DNA of 64,000 bases, taken from Weizmannia acidilactici (lineage in GTDB: Bacteria > Bacillota > Bacilli > Bacillales > Bacillaceae_C). Positions 1 through 8,278 of this stretch are shown piece by piece. The notes under the pieces were generated by a model. It was given only the letters and a program-made list of their open reading frames with translations. It was not told the origin of the DNA and did no database searches. Position 1 is the first letter of the stretch. The number at the start of each line of letters is the position of its first letter. Both the position numbers and the translations under genes were made by a program. The stretch covers positions 9,962 to 73,961 of the forward strand of contig NZ_BKZR01000014.1 of NCBI RefSeq assembly GCF_008974225.1, written 5' to 3'.

Positions 1-1340
1 TACGGATTGAAGATACCGACCAGAAGCGGAATGTGGAAGGCGGGGTTGAAAGCCAGCTGAAATATTTGAAATGGCTCGGCATCGACTGGGACGAAAGCAT
101 CGATGTCGGCGGTGAATACGGCCCTTACCGCCAGTCGGAACGCCTTGACATTTATAAAAAATATTATGAAGACCTGCTCGAACGCGGTTTGGCGTATAAA
201 TGCTACTGTACGGAAGAAGAACTGGAAGCCGAACGTGAGGCGCAGCTTGCCCGCGGGGAAATGCCGCGCTACTCCGGGAAATGCCGCCATTTGACAGAAG
301 AAGACAGGAAAAGGCTTGAAGCGGAAGGCCGGAAACCGAGCATCCGTTTCAAAGTCCCGGAAGGCAAGGTTTACACGTTCAACGATATAGTAAAAGGCGA
401 AGTGTCGTTTGAATCGGACGGCATCGGCGACTTTGTCATCGTGAAAAAAGACGGCATGCCGACTTATAATTTTGCCGTTGCGATCGACGACCATTTAATG
501 AAGATTTCCCACGTGCTGCGCGGGGACGACCATATTTCCAATACGCCGAAACAGCTGATGATTTATGAAGCATTCGGGTTTGAGCCGCCGGTTTTCGGCC
601 ATATGACCTTGATTGTCAATGAGCACCGCAAAAAACTGAGCAAGCGCGACGGCAGCATTATCCAGTTTATTGAACAATATGCAGAACTCGGCTATTTACC
701 CGAAGCGCTGTTTAACTTTATTGCGATGCTCGGCTGGTCACCGAAAGGAGAAAAGGAAATTTTCTCGCGCGAAGAATTCATCCAAATTTTCGACCCGGCC
801 AGGCTGTCAAAATCACCGGCGCTGTTTGACCGCCAAAAACTGGTATGGATGAACAACCAGTACATGAAAAAGCTCGATTTGGATAAAGTTGTGGAGCTTT
901 CGCTGCCGCATCTTGTCAAAGCGGGGCTTGTCCCGGAAAACAGGACACCGGAAGAGGAACAATGGGTCCGCAAACTTATTGCGCTTTATCAGGAGCAAAT
1001 GAGCTACGGTGCGGAAATTGTCGAACTATCCAAACCGCTTTTCTTTACCGATGAAGTCGAGTATGATGAAGAAGCCAAAGCGATTTTGGTGGAAGAACAG
1101 GTGCCGGAAGTGCTGGCTGCCTTCCTGAAAGAATTGAACCAGCTTGAATCATTTGAAGCGGGTGAAATTAAAAAGGCGATCAAAGCGGTGCAAAAAGCAA
1201 CCGGCCATAAAGGAAAAAAACTGTTCATGCCGATCCGCGTTGCCGTCAGCGGCCAAACCCACGGCCCTGAATTGCAGAGCCTGATTGAACTGCTTGGCAA
1301 AGACAAAGTCAAAGAACGCCTGCAAAATTTAATTGGTTAA
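1..1340 (+). CDS. gltX: glutamyl-tRNA synthetase, 5'-truncated by the window edge
   Basis: Class I synthetase that charges tRNA-Glu (and usually tRNA-Gln in Bacillus, for later transamidation). The reading frame is open from base 3 and gives 445 residues; about 40 N-terminal residues with the HIGH motif lie outside the window. The second ATP-binding motif KLSKRDG is at about 633-653. A CYC pair followed by a third Cys (near 204-290) resembles the zinc-binding insert of some GluRS. The C-terminal helical anticodon-binding part is complete and ends in TAA. It precedes a T-box and cysE-cysS, the B. subtilis order. Confidence 0.97.
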   Translation, partial: RIEDTDQKRNVEGGVESQLKYLKWLGIDWDESIDVGGEYGPYRQSERLDIYKKYYEDLLERGLAYKCYCTEEELEAEREAQLARGEMPRYSGKCRHLTEEDRKRLEAEGRKPSIRFKVPEGKVYTFNDIVKGEVSFESDGIGDFVIVKKDGMPTYNFAVAIDDHLMKISHVLRGDDHISNTPKQLMIYEAFGFEPPVFGHMTLIVNEHRKKLSKRDGSIIQFIEQYAELGYLPEALFNFIAMLGWSPKGEKEIFSREEFIQIFDPARLSKSPALFDRQKLVWMNNQYMKKLDLDKVVELSLPHLVKAGLVPENRTPEEEQWVRKLIALYQEQMSYGAEIVELSKPLFFTDEVEYDEEAKAILVEEQVPEVLAAFLKELNQLESFEAGEIKKAIKAVQKATGHKGKKLFMPIRVAVSGQTHGPELQSLIELLGKDKVKERLQNLIG

Positions 1341-1364
1341 CATTTTTGCAAAGATATAATATGA

Positions 1365-1370
1365 TATGGT
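1365..1370 (+). promoter_or_regulatory. -10 element of the cysE-cysS promoter
   Basis: A perfect TATAAT lies just after gltX and about 15-20 bases before the start of the T-box leader. No good -35 is visible at the right distance, so only the -10 can be supported. Confidence 0.4.
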
Positions 1371-1379
1371 TAAAAATCG

Positions 1380-1640
1380 ATTAGAAAAAGCGATGAGAAG
1401 GAGAAGTAGGAAAAGGATGCTTCAAAGAGAGAACCACCGCCGGCTGAAAGTGGTTTAAGCCCCTCCTTTTTCGAAATGCACCTTCGAGTCTGGATCTGAA
1501 CGGCAAGCCAGTAGGATGCAGCGGGGCCGCCCGTTAACAGGAAAAAGTTGGGTTGGGGTAAATCCCACAGCCAAACAGAGTGGAACCGCGCGGAAAGGAG
1601 CGTCTCTGTCTTTTACAGAGGCGCTCCTTTCTTTAGGCTC
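1380..1640 (+). promoter_or_regulatory. T-box riboswitch, cysteine-specific, with intrinsic terminator
   Basis: Transcribed leader that senses uncharged tRNA and controls cysE-cysS. The T-box sequence AGAGTGGAACCGCG is at 1577-1590. The terminator stem at 1594-1630 (AAAGGAGCG paired with CGCTCCTTT) would be replaced by the antiterminator when uncharged tRNA binds. The GA-rich start with AGTA near 1397-1410 fits stem I. A TGC triplet at 1477-1479, in a GAA-TGC-ACC context, is the likely specifier codon, matching tRNA-Cys and the downstream genes. The specifier assignment is by eye, not by folding. Confidence 0.9.
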
Positions 1641-1716
1641 TGCCCGGGATTCCGGACCCCGGCTGGAACCTTTACTTAAGGGAATGGGAAAATTACAAAA
1701 GAAAGGGGAGCTGTAC

Positions 1717-2385
1717 ATGTTTAAAAGGCTGAAGGAAGATATTGAAGTGGTTTTTGACCAGGATCCGGCAGCAAGGACTTATTTTGAAGTGATTTTGACT
1801 TATTCCGGGCTGCATGCCATTTGGGCGCACCGGATCGCACACTTTTTCTATAAAAAGAAATTCTTTTTCATCGCCCGTGTGATTTCCCAGCTGAGCCGCT
1901 TCCTGACCGGCATTGAGATCCATCCTGGTGCGCAGATCGGCAGGCGGTTTTTCATCGACCACGGTATGGGGGTTGTGATCGGGGAAACGTGTGAAATCGG
2001 GGATAACGTAACGGTTTACCAAGGTGTTACACTTGGCGGGACCGGAAAAGAAAAAGGCAAGCGTCATCCGACCATTAAAGACAATGTATTAATCGCAACG
2101 GGGGCAAAAGTATTAGGCTCCATCACCGTTGGGGAAAATTCAAAAATAGGGGCGGGGTCGGTTGTGCTGAAAGATGTGCCGCCCAATTCCACCGTTGTTG
2201 GTATCCCGGGCCGGGTCGTCGTGCAAAACGGCGTGAAGATCAAAAAAGATTTAAAACACAATGAACTGCCCGATCCCGTTGCCGACCGCCTGAAGAGCAT
2301 GCAGAAGGAAATCGATGCTTTGCGGGGCGAACTGGAAAGGTTGAAAAAGGAAGGAGCACAAGTGTATGAGCATTCAGATTTATAA
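1717..2385 (+). CDS. cysE: serine O-acetyltransferase
   Basis: Makes O-acetylserine from serine and acetyl-CoA, the committed step of cysteine synthesis. The product is 222 residues. The start is the ATG after GAAAGGGGAG; longer readings would run through the T-box and are rejected. An N-terminal helical part is followed by left-handed beta-helix hexapeptide repeats (IGRRFFIDHG, IGDNVTVYQG, IGAGSVV, VPPNSTVVGIPG) and a short coiled C-terminus. It overlaps cysS by 20 bases, so the two are translationally linked behind the cysteine T-box. Confidence 0.96.
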   Translation: MFKRLKEDIEVVFDQDPAARTYFEVILTYSGLHAIWAHRIAHFFYKKKFFFIARVISQLSRFLTGIEIHPGAQIGRRFFIDHGMGVVIGETCEIGDNVTVYQGVTLGGTGKEKGKRHPTIKDNVLIATGAKVLGSITVGENSKIGAGSVVLKDVPPNSTVVGIPGRVVVQNGVKIKKDLKHNELPDPVADRLKSMQKEIDALRGELERLKKEGAQVYEHSDL

Positions 2386-3763
2386 TACATTAACAAGAAA
2401 AAAGGAGCCGTTTATCCCGCTGGAAGAGGGAAAAGTAAAAATGTACGTTTGCGGCCCGACAGTTTATAATTATATCCATATTGGGAACGCCAGGCCTGCG
2501 ATTGTATTTGACACGGTCAGGCGCTATTTGGAGTTCTGCGGCTATGATGTGAAATACGTGTCGAACTTTACCGACGTGGATGATAAATTGATCAAAACGG
2601 CAAAAGAACTTGGGGAAGAAGTGCCGGTAATCAGCGAGCGCTTTATCCAGGCTTATTTTGAAGATATTACGGCGCTCGGCTGCAGGCATGCAGACGTCCA
2701 TCCCCGCGTAACCGAAAATATGGAAGCGATCATTGCTTTTATTGAAAAATTGGTTGAAAAAGGCTATGCGTATGAATCCGGCGGCGATGTTTACTACCGC
2801 ACGAGGAGCTTTCCGGAATACGGGAAATTGTCGCACCAGTCTATTGACGAATTGAAAGCCGGTGCGAGAATCGAAGTGGGGGAAAAGAAAGACGATGCCC
2901 TCGATTTTGCCCTTTGGAAGGCGGCAAAAGAAGGGGAGATCTCGTGGGACAGCCCGTGGGGGAAAGGAAGGCCGGGCTGGCATATTGAGTGCTCAGCCAT
3001 GGTCAGGAAATACTTGGGCGATACGATTGATATCCACGCGGGCGGCCAGGATTTAACGTTCCCGCACCATGAAAATGAAATCGCCCAGTCGGAAGCTTTG
3101 ACAGGCAAGCCGTTTGCCCGTTACTGGCTCCATAACGGCTATATCAATATCGACAATGAAAAAATGTCGAAGTCGCTCGGGAACTTTGTGCTTGTCCATG
3201 ATATACTCAAGCGCCACGATCCGCAGGTTTTGCGCTTTTTTATGCTGTCGGTGCATTACCGCCACCCGATCAACTACAGCGAAGAATTGCTGGCCAATGC
3301 GGGAGCGGGGCTCGAGCGGATCAAAACATCGTATCAAAACCTCAAACACCGCCTCGGGACAAGTGCCAACCTGGCGGAAAATGATGAAAAATGGCTGGAG
3401 TCCGTTCAATCCCTACGGCGCCAGTTTGTCGAAGAAATGGATGATGATTTTAATACGGCAAACGGCATCTCTATTTTTTTTGAACTGTCGAAGCAGGCGA
3501 ACTATTACTTGCGTGAAAAAAATACATCCGAGGTTGTGCTCAAGGCATTTATCAAAGAATTTGAAGCGCTCGCCGGCGTCCTCGGGCTGAAATTAGAAGA
3601 AGAAGAGCTGCTCGATGAAGAAATTGAAGCGCTGATTGAAAAGCGGAATGAAGCGAGAAAGATGCGCAATTTCCAACTGGCCGACGAGATCCGCGACAAG
3701 CTGAAAGAAATGAATATTATTCTTGAAGACACGCCTCAAGGAGTCAGATGGAGACGCTTATGA
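2366..3763 (+). CDS. cysS: cysteinyl-tRNA synthetase
   Basis: Class I synthetase charging tRNA-Cys. It has 465 residues, the usual family length. The HIGH-type motif is HIGNA (near residue 31), the zinc and substrate Cys lies in MYVCGPTVY, the WHIECS motif lies mid-protein, and KMSKSLGN forms the second signature. It starts inside the end of cysE after AAGGAAGGAG and overlaps mrnC. It shares the cysteine T-box with cysE, so synthesis of the amino acid and its charging respond to the same signal. Confidence 0.97.
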   Translation: MSIQIYNTLTRKKEPFIPLEEGKVKMYVCGPTVYNYIHIGNARPAIVFDTVRRYLEFCGYDVKYVSNFTDVDDKLIKTAKELGEEVPVISERFIQAYFEDITALGCRHADVHPRVTENMEAIIAFIEKLVEKGYAYESGGDVYYRTRSFPEYGKLSHQSIDELKAGARIEVGEKKDDALDFALWKAAKEGEISWDSPWGKGRPGWHIECSAMVRKYLGDTIDIHAGGQDLTFPHHENEIAQSEALTGKPFARYWLHNGYINIDNEKMSKSLGNFVLVHDILKRHDPQVLRFFMLSVHYRHPINYSEELLANAGAGLERIKTSYQNLKHRLGTSANLAENDEKWLESVQSLRRQFVEEMDDDFNTANGISIFFELSKQANYYLREKNTSEVVLKAFIKEFEALAGVLGLKLEEEELLDEEIEALIEKRNEARKMRNFQLADEIRDKLKEMNIILEDTPQGVRWRRL

Positions 3764-4191
3764 TCCAAAAAAGCCGGGAGGGATACTCTCCAGATCCAAA
3801 ACAATTGAACAGCCTTGCGCTTGCTTATATGGGGGATGCGGTATATGAAGAGTATATACGGCACCATGTCTTGCTGCAAGGGAAAACGAAGCCGAACCAG
3901 CTCCACCGGGATGCGGTCCACTTTGTTTCGGCCAAGGCACAGGCTGCGATTTTAAAACATCTGATGGATGGGCAGCTTTTGACGGAAGAAGAAATTGCGG
4001 TTGTCAAGCGGGGGAGAAATGCCAAATCTGGCACAGTCCCGAAAAATACAGATGTGCAGACATACCGGCATAGCACGGCTTTTGAAGCGCTGATCGGCTA
4101 TCATTACTTGTCGGGCAACCGGGAACGGATGGAAACATTGATTGAAAAGGCGATCAAAATTGCCGAAGAAAAGAAAGGAGGGGCGCGCTGA
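3748..4191 (+). CDS. mrnC: mini-ribonuclease III
   Basis: Small RNase III-like enzyme that trims the 23S rRNA ends in Bacillus. 147 residues, only the catalytic domain with no double-stranded RNA-binding domain. The signature ALAYMGDAVYE is at residues 24-34, and the second acidic cluster is in TAFEALIGY. The ATG at 3748 is close to the AAGGAG ribosome site; an ATG at 3760 that overlaps the cysS stop as ATGA is an alternative start. It overlaps rlmB by one base (TGATG). Confidence 0.92.
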   Translation: METLMIQKSREGYSPDPKQLNSLALAYMGDAVYEEYIRHHVLLQGKTKPNQLHRDAVHFVSAKAQAAILKHLMDGQLLTEEEIAVVKRGRNAKSGTVPKNTDVQTYRHSTAFEALIGYHYLSGNRERMETLIEKAIKIAEEKKGGAR

Positions 4192-4934
4192 TGGACCAAG
4201 AATATATAGCGGGCAAAAACCCGGTGCTGGAAGCTTTGAAAGCGGGCCGGGAAATCAATAAAATATGGATTGCGGAAGGCTCGCAGAAAGGCGCGATGAA
4301 GCAGGTCATGGAACTTGCTAGGGAAAGGAAAGTCTACATCCAGTTTGTTCCGAAGCAAAAAATCGACCAAATGGCGGGCAGTGCGCATCAGGGCGTGGTT
4401 GCGCTCGTTGCCGCTTATAAATATGCGGAAGTGGGCGATATGTTCAAGCTTGCCGAAGGGCGGAACGAGCTCCCGTTTATCATGATTCTGGATGAACTTG
4501 AGGACCCGCATAACCTCGGGTCAATTTTGCGGACGGCGGATGCGGTTGGCGCCCACGGTGTGATCATTCCAAAGCGGCGGTCCGTGGCATTGACGGCGAC
4601 GGTCGCGAAAGCTTCGACCGGTGCGATTGAGCATATTCCGGTTGCGCGGGTGACAAATCTTTCGCAGACGATTGCGGGGTTGAAAAAGCAGGGGGTTTGG
4701 ATTGTCGGGACAGATGCATCCGGAACCCTCGACTACCGGGAAATGGATGCAGGCCTGCCGCTTGGTATCGTGATCGGCAGCGAAGGAAGGGGCATGAGCA
4801 GAATTGTAAAAGAAGCGTGCGATTTTCTCATCCGCCTTCCGATGGCCGGGCATGTGACGTCGCTCAATGCCTCCGTTGCCGCCGGCCTGTTGATGTATGA
4901 GGTTTACAGGAAGCGCCATCCGCTTGGTGAATAA
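4191..4934 (+). CDS. rlmB: 23S rRNA 2'-O-ribose methyltransferase, SpoU/TrmH family
   Basis: 247 residues. An N-terminal L30e-like substrate-binding domain (about 1-75) is followed by the SPOUT methyltransferase fold. The three SpoU motifs are visible: ELEDPHNLGSILRTAD near residue 105, IGSEGRGMS near 200 and LPMAGHVTSLNASVAAG near 220. By family it methylates a G in 23S rRNA, RlmB being the likely assignment from gene order (mrnC-rlmB-yacP). SD AAAGGAGGGG precedes the ATG. Confidence 0.9.
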   Translation: MDQEYIAGKNPVLEALKAGREINKIWIAEGSQKGAMKQVMELARERKVYIQFVPKQKIDQMAGSAHQGVVALVAAYKYAEVGDMFKLAEGRNELPFIMILDELEDPHNLGSILRTADAVGAHGVIIPKRRSVALTATVAKASTGAIEHIPVARVTNLSQTIAGLKKQGVWIVGTDASGTLDYREMDAGLPLGIVIGSEGRGMSRIVKEACDFLIRLPMAGHVTSLNASVAAGLLMYEVYRKRHPLGE

Positions 4935-4935
4935 G

Positions 4936-5442
4936 ATGAATATTTTGTTGGTGGATGGCTATAACATCATCGGCGCCTGGCCCGAACTCCAAAAATTGAA
5001 ACAAAAAGACCTTGGCGCCGCCAGGGACAGGCTGATAGAGATTATGGCGGACTACCAAGGTTTTACGGATGACAAAGTCATCGTCATATTTGATGCATAC
5101 GGGGTCAAAGGTCTGGAAAAAAAATACCGCCACCACAAAGTGGAAGTGATTTTTACAAAAGAAAATGAAACGGCTGATGAATGTATTGAAAAACTGGCCA
5201 TTAAATTGAACAATATCATGACACAGGTTTATGTGGCCACATCCGATTACACCGAACAGTGGCAAATATTCGGCCAAGGCGCTTTAAGGATTTCCGCGCG
5301 CGAATTGCTCACAAAAGTGGAAATGATTGAACAAAAGATCAAAAAAAATGTAAAATCAATTCAAGAGGAGAAACCGGCAACAAGAATCCCATTAAGCAAA
5401 GAGGTCATGGAAATTTTCGAAAAATTGCGCAGGGGTAAGTAA
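4936..5442 (+). CDS. yacP: NYN-domain endoribonuclease YacP/Rae1
   Basis: 168 residues of a PIN-like NYN nuclease domain. The opening motif ILLVDGYNIIG and the later aspartates in VIVIFDAYGVKG and ATSDYTEQ form the expected acidic site. The B. subtilis orthologue Rae1 enters the ribosomal A site and cuts certain mRNAs during translation. The start chosen is the ATG two bases after the rlmB stop; a longer in-frame reading into rlmB lacks support. It is the last gene before the sigH promoter. Confidence 0.9.
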   Translation: MNILLVDGYNIIGAWPELQKLKQKDLGAARDRLIEIMADYQGFTDDKVIVIFDAYGVKGLEKKYRHHKVEVIFTKENETADECIEKLAIKLNNIMTQVYVATSDYTEQWQIFGQGALRISARELLTKVEMIEQKIKKNVKSIQEEKPATRIPLSKEVMEIFEKLRRGK

Positions 5443-5449
5443 TGGGCGG

Positions 5450-5479
5450 TTGACGATTGAAAATTCTGTACTGTATAAT
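5450..5479 (+). promoter_or_regulatory. sigma-A promoter of sigH
   Basis: TTGACG at 5450-5455 and TATAAT at 5474-5479, separated by 18 bases, 33 bases before the sigH GTG. In B. subtilis this promoter is repressed by AbrB; no operator can be read by eye here. Confidence 0.75.
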
Positions 5480-5511
5480 AATTTTTATCTAATGCCGATG
5501 GGGGGATACAT

Positions 5512-6165
5512 GTGAACCTGAATGTAGTTGAGGCAGCATATGAAGAAAGATACGGCATGATGCAGGACGAAGAGTTGGTTGAATGCATTCACAGCGGCGA
5601 AAGTGAAGCATTGGATTACTTGATTCAAAAGTACAGGAATTTTGTCAGGGCAAAAGCGCGCTCTTATTTTTTAATCGGCGCAGACCGTGAAGATATTGTC
5701 CAGGAAGGGATGATTGGATTATACAAAGCCATCCGCGATTATAAAGAGGACAAGCTTACGTCTTTTAAAGCTTTTGCCGAATTATGCATCACCCGGCAAA
5801 TGATTACCGCTATTAAGACTGCCACCCGTCAAAAGCATATACCGCTTAATTCTTACATTTCTCTGGACAAGCCGATTTATGACGAAGAATCCGACCGCAC
5901 CTTAATGGACGTCATTACCTGCGCAAGAATCTCCAACCCCGAAGAATTAATCCTGATTCGTGAAAAATATGTCAATATTGAAGATAAAATATCCGAGCTG
6001 CTCAGCGACTTGGAAAGGAAAGTGCTCGCCCTTTACCTGGACGGGCAGTCCTACCAGGAAATTTCAGAAGAATTGAACCGTCATGTAAAATCAATTGATA
6101 ACGCTTTACAAAGGGTAAAAAAGAAACTGGAACGTTTTTTGGAAATGAAAGAACTGACATACTAA
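5512..6165 (+). CDS. sigH: RNA polymerase sigma-H factor
   Basis: Transition-phase sigma factor that starts sporulation gene expression. 217 residues with the region 2 core (DYLIQKYRNFVRAKA, DREDIVQEGMIGLYKAI, the -10 recognition helix SFKAFAELCITRQMITAI) and the region 4 helix-turn-helix (LDGQSYQEISEELNRHVKSI). GTG start, preceded by GGGGGG seven bases upstream. Its position between yacP and rpmG-secE is the same as in B. subtilis. Confidence 0.96.
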   Translation: MNLNVVEAAYEERYGMMQDEELVECIHSGESEALDYLIQKYRNFVRAKARSYFLIGADREDIVQEGMIGLYKAIRDYKEDKLTSFKAFAELCITRQMITAIKTATRQKHIPLNSYISLDKPIYDEESDRTLMDVITCARISNPEELILIREKYVNIEDKISELLSDLERKVLALYLDGQSYQEISEELNRHVKSIDNALQRVKKKLERFLEMKELTY

Positions 6166-6206
6166 GCAGGCTGGCACGGAAATTCCCCGCTTGCTTGCAG
6201 GTGTTA

Positions 6207-6235
6207 TTGACACGCGCTTTCCGCCGTGTTATGTT
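6207..6235 (+). promoter_or_regulatory. sigma-A promoter of rpmG-secE
   Basis: TTGACA at 6207-6212, 17-base spacer, TATGTT at 6230-6235. It lies 264 bases upstream of rpmG, so the transcript would run through the inverted-repeat element at 6265-6410. Confidence 0.7.
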
Positions 6236-6264
6236 GGAGTGTAGTATTTTAAAATCAGGCTATG

Positions 6265-6410
6265 CTAAAATAATGTTGATGATCGTGAATTTTTGGAGTT
6301 CCTGCGGGAAAGCGGGCTATCGGGGCCCCGCAGCCCGTAGTTGTACGGGGAGGCCCGCGGTCGTGTCATGTGTGAAGCGGATTTCGCGATCATCAACATG
6401 CCTAAAATAA
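6265..6410 (+). repeat. MITE-like element with terminal inverted repeats
   Basis: Inverted arms at 6273-6289 and 6383-6399 match at 16 of 17 positions (ATGTTGATGATCGTGAA against the complement of TTCGCGATCATCAACAT). The 9-base direct repeat CTAAAATAA occurs at 6265-6273 and 6402-6410, at or next to the outer edges, as a target duplication would. The GC-rich interior (CGGGCT...AGCCCG, GGGGCCCC) is self-complementary and has no credible gene. It separates the promoter from rpmG. Its right arm shares 14 bases, AAGCGGATTTCGCG, with a repeat at 38518-38531. Confidence 0.55.
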
Positions 6411-6498
6411 AATTTTGTAATAAATGGATTTACAGGCGCGGAATCCGCGGATCGTGCTGATTCCGTAATCTGCAAATTTTTAGACAGCTGGTGACAAT

Positions 6499-6645
6499 AT
6501 GCGAAAGAAAGTGGCGCTTGCCTGCTCCAGGTGCGGTTCGCGCAATTACACAACCGTTGTCCATGACAAACAGGCCAGGAGAATAGAGCTGAAAAAGTTT
6601 TGCAAACATTGCCAGGCGTACATTATCCACCGCGATACAAAATAA
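6499..6645 (+). CDS. rpmG: 50S ribosomal protein L33, zinc-ribbon type
   Basis: 48-residue protein. Two CxxC pairs (Cys9/Cys12 and Cys35/Cys38) mark the zinc-binding form of L33. It sits directly before secE, where B. subtilis has rpmGB. The ribosome site (CTGGTG) is weak. The start MRKKVALAC aligns with known L33 starts. Confidence 0.92.
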   Translation: MRKKVALACSRCGSRNYTTVVHDKQARRIELKKFCKHCQAYIIHRDTK

Positions 6646-6679
6646 TGGCGAACTTGAACTTATTTGGAGGTTTGAATAC

Positions 6680-6865
6680 ATGTCCATCACAAAGTTTTTC
6701 CGTAATGTATCTTCCGAGATGCGAAAAGTCAGCTGGCCGACCCGCAAAGAGCTGGTCAAATATACCATTACGGTCATTGCAACTGTTGCTTTTTTAACAC
6801 TATTTTTTGTTGTGATCGATTTGGGGATTTCCGCAATCATCCGGTGGGCTGAAAGTACGCTGTAA
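6680..6865 (+). CDS. secE: preprotein translocase subunit SecE
   Basis: 61 residues, the short Gram-positive form with one membrane segment (about residues 30-52) preceded by the conserved amphipathic stretch EMRKVSWPTRKEL. It clamps SecY in the protein-export channel. ATG start after TTTGGAGG. It lies 34 bases downstream of rpmG and 148 bases upstream of nusG, the usual secE-nusG pair. Confidence 0.96.
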   Translation: MSITKFFRNVSSEMRKVSWPTRKELVKYTITVIATVAFLTLFFVVIDLGISAIIRWAESTL

Positions 6866-6936
6866 GATTATTAATTTTCTCTTGAATAATCCTTGTTTAA
6901 TCATGGTATAATGGAAATATCATAAGCAACGACTCT

Positions 6937-6956
6937 AACCCGGTTAACGGGTTTTT
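6937..6956 (+). terminator. small intrinsic terminator/attenuator before nusG
   Basis: AACCCG-GTTA-CGGGTT followed directly by a run of T (6951-6956). A TATAAT at 6907-6912 lies just upstream, so the hairpin may end the secE transcript or attenuate one starting there. Confidence 0.5.
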
Positions 6957-7013
6957 TCATTTGCTGAAATTTTAAAAGACCAGTAGGGAGGGACGGACAT
7001 CAAGTCCTAATAA

Positions 7014-7547
7014 ATGGAAAAAAACTGGTATGTTGTGCATACGTATTCAGGTTATGAAAATAAAGTAAAAGCCAATTTGGAAAAACGCGTGGAATCCATG
7101 GGGATGCAGGATAAAATTTTCCGCGTCGTTGTGCCGGAAGAAGAAGAAGTCGAAGTAAAAAACGATAAGAAAAAAGCCGTCAAACGGAAAGTATTCCCCG
7201 GTTATGTCCTTGTGGAAATGGTCATGACGGACGATTCGTGGTATGTTGTCCGGAACACGCCCGGAGTAACGGGTTTTGTCGGTTCATCAGGCTCGGGATC
7301 GAAACCGACGCCGCTTCTGCCGGAAGAAATCAATACCATCTTAAAACGGATGGGAATGGAAGAAAAGCGGGCGGATGTCGACTTTGAAATCGGCGAACCC
7401 GTCACGGTAAAAGAAGGGCCGTTTGCGAATTTTGCCGGCAAAATCATTGATATGGACCGCGACAAAGGACGGGCGAAAGTGATGGTCAATATGTTCGGGC
7501 GGGAAACTCCGGTTGACCTCGTTTTTGAGCAAATTGATAAAATATAA
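7014..7547 (+). CDS. nusG: transcription elongation and termination factor NusG
   Basis: 177 residues. N-terminal NGN domain (KNWYVVHTYSGYENKVKANL, FPGYVLVEM) that binds RNA polymerase, and a C-terminal KOW domain (GEPVTVKEGPFANFAGKI) that contacts Rho or S10. The ATG follows an in-frame TAA directly, so no earlier start is possible. The only ribosome site, AGGGAGG at 6986-6992, is 21 bases away, and a small GGAC/GTCC hairpin sits in between, an unusual arrangement. Confidence 0.97.
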   Translation: MEKNWYVVHTYSGYENKVKANLEKRVESMGMQDKIFRVVVPEEEEVEVKNDKKKAVKRKVFPGYVLVEMVMTDDSWYVVRNTPGVTGFVGSSGSGSKPTPLLPEEINTILKRMGMEEKRADVDFEIGEPVTVKEGPFANFAGKIIDMDRDKGRAKVMVNMFGRETPVDLVFEQIDKI

Positions 7548-7559
7548 TCGGATAAAAAC

Positions 7560-7588
7560 TTGAAATCCCCATCAGTAGATGATAATAT
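7560..7588 (+). promoter_or_regulatory. sigma-A promoter of rplK-rplA
   Basis: TTGAAA at 7560-7565, 17-base spacer, TAATAT at 7583-7588. It drives a leader of about 225 bases before rplK. Confidence 0.7.
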
Positions 7589-7767
7589 GTTATAAGTCAG
7601 TATGTTCTTTAGCAGATGCGCCCTGAACAGGGAGGCGAAGCAGTGCGGAACAGCTGTGGATGCATACGGCGCTGCGGGTTTTGTCTGCCGGAACCGGGCC
7701 TATGCTTGAACAGACACTGAACAATTCATATCATCTTTATTTTAAATAGAGAGATTTGTTTGTTTGA

Positions 7768-7794
7768 GTGGGAGGGCGAGTCCCCTATTACCAC
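7768..7794 (+). promoter_or_regulatory. L1-binding-site-like hairpin in the rplK leader
   Basis: GTGGGAGG ... CC.TTA..ACCAC: a GTGG/CCAC stem with an asymmetric GAGG/TTA internal loop, resembling the L1-binding motif of 23S rRNA and of rplKA leaders. A second copy with the same pattern is at 8314-8339. Autoregulation by L1 is inferred. Confidence 0.5.
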
Positions 7795-7820
7795 ATCACG
7801 GACTTAAGGAGGTGTGTCTC

Positions 7821-8246
7821 GTGGCTAAAAAAGTAGTAAAAATTGTTAAATTACAGATTCCTGCCGGAAAAGCAAACCCTGCACCACCTGTTGGTCCTGC
7901 ACTGGGTCAAGCCGGCGTCAACATCATGGGATTTTGTAAAGAATTTAACGCACGTACTGCAGATCAAGCAGGCCTGATTATTCCTGTTGAAATCACGGTA
8001 TTTGAGGACCGTTCATTTACATTCATTACGAAAACCCCGCCAGCTGCGGTTTTGCTGAAAAAAGCTGCCGGCATTGAGTCCGGTTCCGGCGAGCCGAACC
8101 GCAATAAAGTGGCGACGATAAAACGTGACAAAGTACGTGAAATCGCGGAAACGAAAATGCCTGATTTAAATGCAGCAAGCGTTGAAGCGGCTATGCGCAT
8201 GGTTGAAGGCACTGCGCGCAGCATGGGGATTGTAATCGAAGACTGA
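7821..8246 (+). CDS. rplK: 50S ribosomal protein L11
   Basis: 141 residues. N-terminal domain (IPAGKANPAPPVGPALGQAGVN) and C-terminal rRNA-binding domain (PDLNAASVEAAMRMVEGTARSMGI) are both intact. It forms the base of the stalk where elongation factors bind. GTG start after AAGGAGGTG; a longer upstream reading has no ribosome site and no family match. Confidence 0.97.
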   Translation: MAKKVVKIVKLQIPAGKANPAPPVGPALGQAGVNIMGFCKEFNARTADQAGLIIPVEITVFEDRSFTFITKTPPAAVLLKKAAGIESGSGEPNRNKVATIKRDKVREIAETKMPDLNAASVEAAMRMVEGTARSMGIVIED

Positions 8247-8278
8247 TCCATGCGCGAAAAATGGTTTCTGTCCAACGG

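Noticed and set aside
6195..6410. 71-codon open frame downstream of sigH
   Set aside because: It starts within the promoter, crosses the inverted-repeat element and has no ribosome site.
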